DNA from: Clostridia bacterium | GTDB lineage: Bacteria; Bacillota_A; Clostridia; Oscillospirales; CAG-272 | NCBI GenBank assembly: GCA_017408625.1 | Contig: JAFQUG010000388.1 | Span: forward strand, 1-7,782 | DNA: 7,782 nucleotides | Direction: 5' to 3' | Shown here: piece after piece, positions 6,707 through 7,782 of the stretch | Position numbering within the stretch: the stretch's first letter is position 1 | Layout of the letters: every line of letters starts with the position of its first letter | Position numbers and translations under genes: made by a program | The notes under the pieces: model-generated | The model's database searches: none | The model's input: the letters and a program-made list of their open reading frames with translations, nothing else | What the model was told of the DNA's origin: nothing

Positions 6707-7192
6707 TTATTCCTTGATATGCTCGCACGCGCCGACACCCAAAGTGCTGCGCAGGCGATGAATCTGCTTTTGTGTGATATAGGTAGTGGATCTGATCTTT
6801 TTCTTTCCGTTCTTCATGCAAAAGGCAAGTCCGATCTCTTTGTATTTCGTCTGATCCTCCGAGATGCGATTTCCCTTTTGATCACATGGGTAAATACCCA
6901 TCAGCTCCTGCAGCTCGAAGTGGATGACCGTGCCCTGTGCGTCCTTTCCCGCAACCACAATGCCATCTGCACTCACCTTAACTGCCTCCAGCAACAGCAC
7001 AAAGGCCTCATAGGCAGTATATAGCGTAAACAAGCCCAAAAACGGCAGCAAAATATAGCCGATGAAATTTTCAAACAAGCCCAGCGCATACCCGCCGCAT
7101 AACAGCGCAAGCTCACCTGCAAGGATCAAAACCATCCAAAGAAGATATTTGCCGTTGATCAGCGGAATGCGTCTTTTTTTATTCTGTTTCAT
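6707..7192 (-). CDS. Small two-helix membrane protein, possibly with PH-like C-terminal domain
   Basis: 161 residues. The start at 7192 ([19 protein letters not shown]) has AGGAGG 8 nt upstream and overlaps the uvrB 3' end by 14 nt. A longer frame to 7249 would run deep into uvrB. A basic N-terminus is followed by two hydrophobic helices at about 17-38 and 43-68. A soluble part follows at about 69-161, with alternating hydrophobic strands ([46 protein letters not shown]) and a C-terminal helix. This arrangement resembles small bacterial PH-domain (YdbT-like) membrane proteins, but the match is by pattern only. The basic N-terminus before the first helix suggests both ends lie in the cytosol. 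It sits tightly between uvrB and uvrA and must be co-transcribed with them. No repair function can be read from the sequence. Confidence 0.82.
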   Translation of the reverse strand: MKQNKKRRIPLINGKYLLWMVLILAGELALLCGGYALGLFENFIGYILLPFLGLFTLYTAYEAFVLLLEAVKVSADGIVVAGKDAQGTVIHFELQELMGIYPCDQKGNRISEDQTKYKEIGLAFCMKNGKKKIRSTTYITQKQIHRLRSTLGVGACEHIKE

Positions 7193-7782
7193 GTTTGTCT
7201 CCTCCTTGGATTCTCTTGATCTGATCGCGCAGATATGCTGCCTTTTCAAATTCCAGCTTGGCTGCTGCCTGACGCATCTCTGTCGTCAGCTCGGCGATCA
7301 GCTTATCCTTTTGCTTGGCAGGCATTTTGCCCTTGACAGCCTGCTCGGCTCTCGAGCCCTGCTTGCCGCCCGTGGGAGACGCCATATCGATGACGTCGCG
7401 GATATCCTTGACCACCGTGCGCGGCACGATGCCGTTGGCGCGGTTGAATGCGTCCTGCTTGGCGCGACGCCGCGCAGTCTCGGTAATGGCTCTTTGCATT
7501 GAGCCGGTGATCGTATCACCGTACATGATGACCTTACCCGACGCGTTACGTGCAGCACGGCCGATGGTCTGGATCAGCGAGGTCTCACCGCGCAAAAAGC
7601 CTTCCTTGTCGGCGTCCAGAATGGCCACCAGCGACACCTCGGGCAAGTCAAGTCCCTCGCGCAAAAGGTTGATGCCAACCAGAACGTCAAAGACGCCCAT
7701 ACGCAGATCGCGGATGATCTCCATGCGCTCCATGGTCTCCACGTTGAAGTGGATATAGCGCACGCGCACGCCGTTCTGCTCC
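7179..7782 (-). CDS. uvrB: Excinuclease ABC subunit UvrB, C-terminal part (5' end beyond window)
   Basis: About 200 C-terminal residues of UvrB, the helicase-like subunit that verifies damage and recruits UvrC. The frame stays open to the window edge ([16 protein letters not shown]...), so the GTG at 7769 is internal and not a start. Visible parts are the second helicase domain with [34 protein letters not shown], then motif [11 protein letters not shown]. Next come the [20 protein letters not shown] region and a basic linker. At the end is the UVR motif ([31 protein letters not shown]), the coiled hairpin that contacts UvrA and UvrC. The segment usually reading H-S-D/E-I-E/D-T has HFNVET here. 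The stop TAA is at 7181-7179, and the next gene begins inside this one. Confidence 0.97.
   Translation of the reverse strand, partial: EQNGVRVRYIHFNVETMERMEIIRDLRMGVFDVLVGINLLREGLDLPEVSLVAILDADKEGFLRGETSLIQTIGRAARNASGKVIMYGDTITGSMQRAITETARRRAKQDAFNRANGIVPRTVVKDIRDVIDMASPTGGKQGSRAEQAVKGKMPAKQKDKLIAELTTEMRQAAAKLEFEKAAYLRDQIKRIQGGDKHETE

Noticed and set aside
6693..6821. N-terminal extension of uvrA to an ATG at 6821
   Set aside because: The added 43 residues lie inside the preceding membrane-protein gene and have no counterpart in UvrA. The family N-terminus begins at 6692.

Overview
The window looks like chromosomal DNA from a Gram-positive Firmicute, probably a gut-type member of the Clostridia. 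The grounds are strong AGGAGG-type ribosome binding sites, a consensus sigma-A promoter, intrinsic terminators, a uvrB-uvrA order common in Firmicutes, an ECF sigma factor followed by a single-pass membrane partner, and mid-range GC. The taxonomic placement is inference. Every convincing gene reads on the minus strand, so transcription runs from high to low coordinates. No transposase, phage gene, CRISPR array, tRNA or rRNA was seen.

Right part (7782 to 3811): a nucleotide-excision-repair operon. It holds the 3' part of uvrB (cut by the window edge), a 161-residue membrane protein with a possible PH-like tail (overlapping uvrB by 14 nt), and complete uvrA (starting 14 nt further on). A strong hairpin at 3811-3839 closes it. 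UvrA and UvrB together find and verify bulky DNA lesions. The small membrane protein between them has no obvious repair role.

Middle part (3558 to 1111): an ECF-type sigma factor, then a 529-residue protein with a short cytosolic N-terminus, one transmembrane helix and a large outside domain. This is the layout of a sigma factor with its membrane-bound anti-sigma/sensor. The 170 nt between the two assigned starts and stops are unusual. They contain a compact predicted three-way-junction stem structure and a possible 49-codon GTG-initiated leader ORF, which has a strong Shine-Dalgarno and a 4-nt ATGA overlap with the anti-sigma start. A 12-bp-stem terminator ends the unit.

The sigma/anti-sigma module is bracketed by two same-orientation copies of a MITE-like repeat of about 116 bp (930-1044 and 3683-3800). 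Their central 48 bp are identical, while their inverted-repeat arms have diverged.

Left part (860 to 1): a lipoprotein gene with Ig-like modules, running off the left edge. It is preceded by a perfect extended -10 sigma-A promoter whose -10/start region is covered by an AT-rich inverted repeat, a candidate operator.
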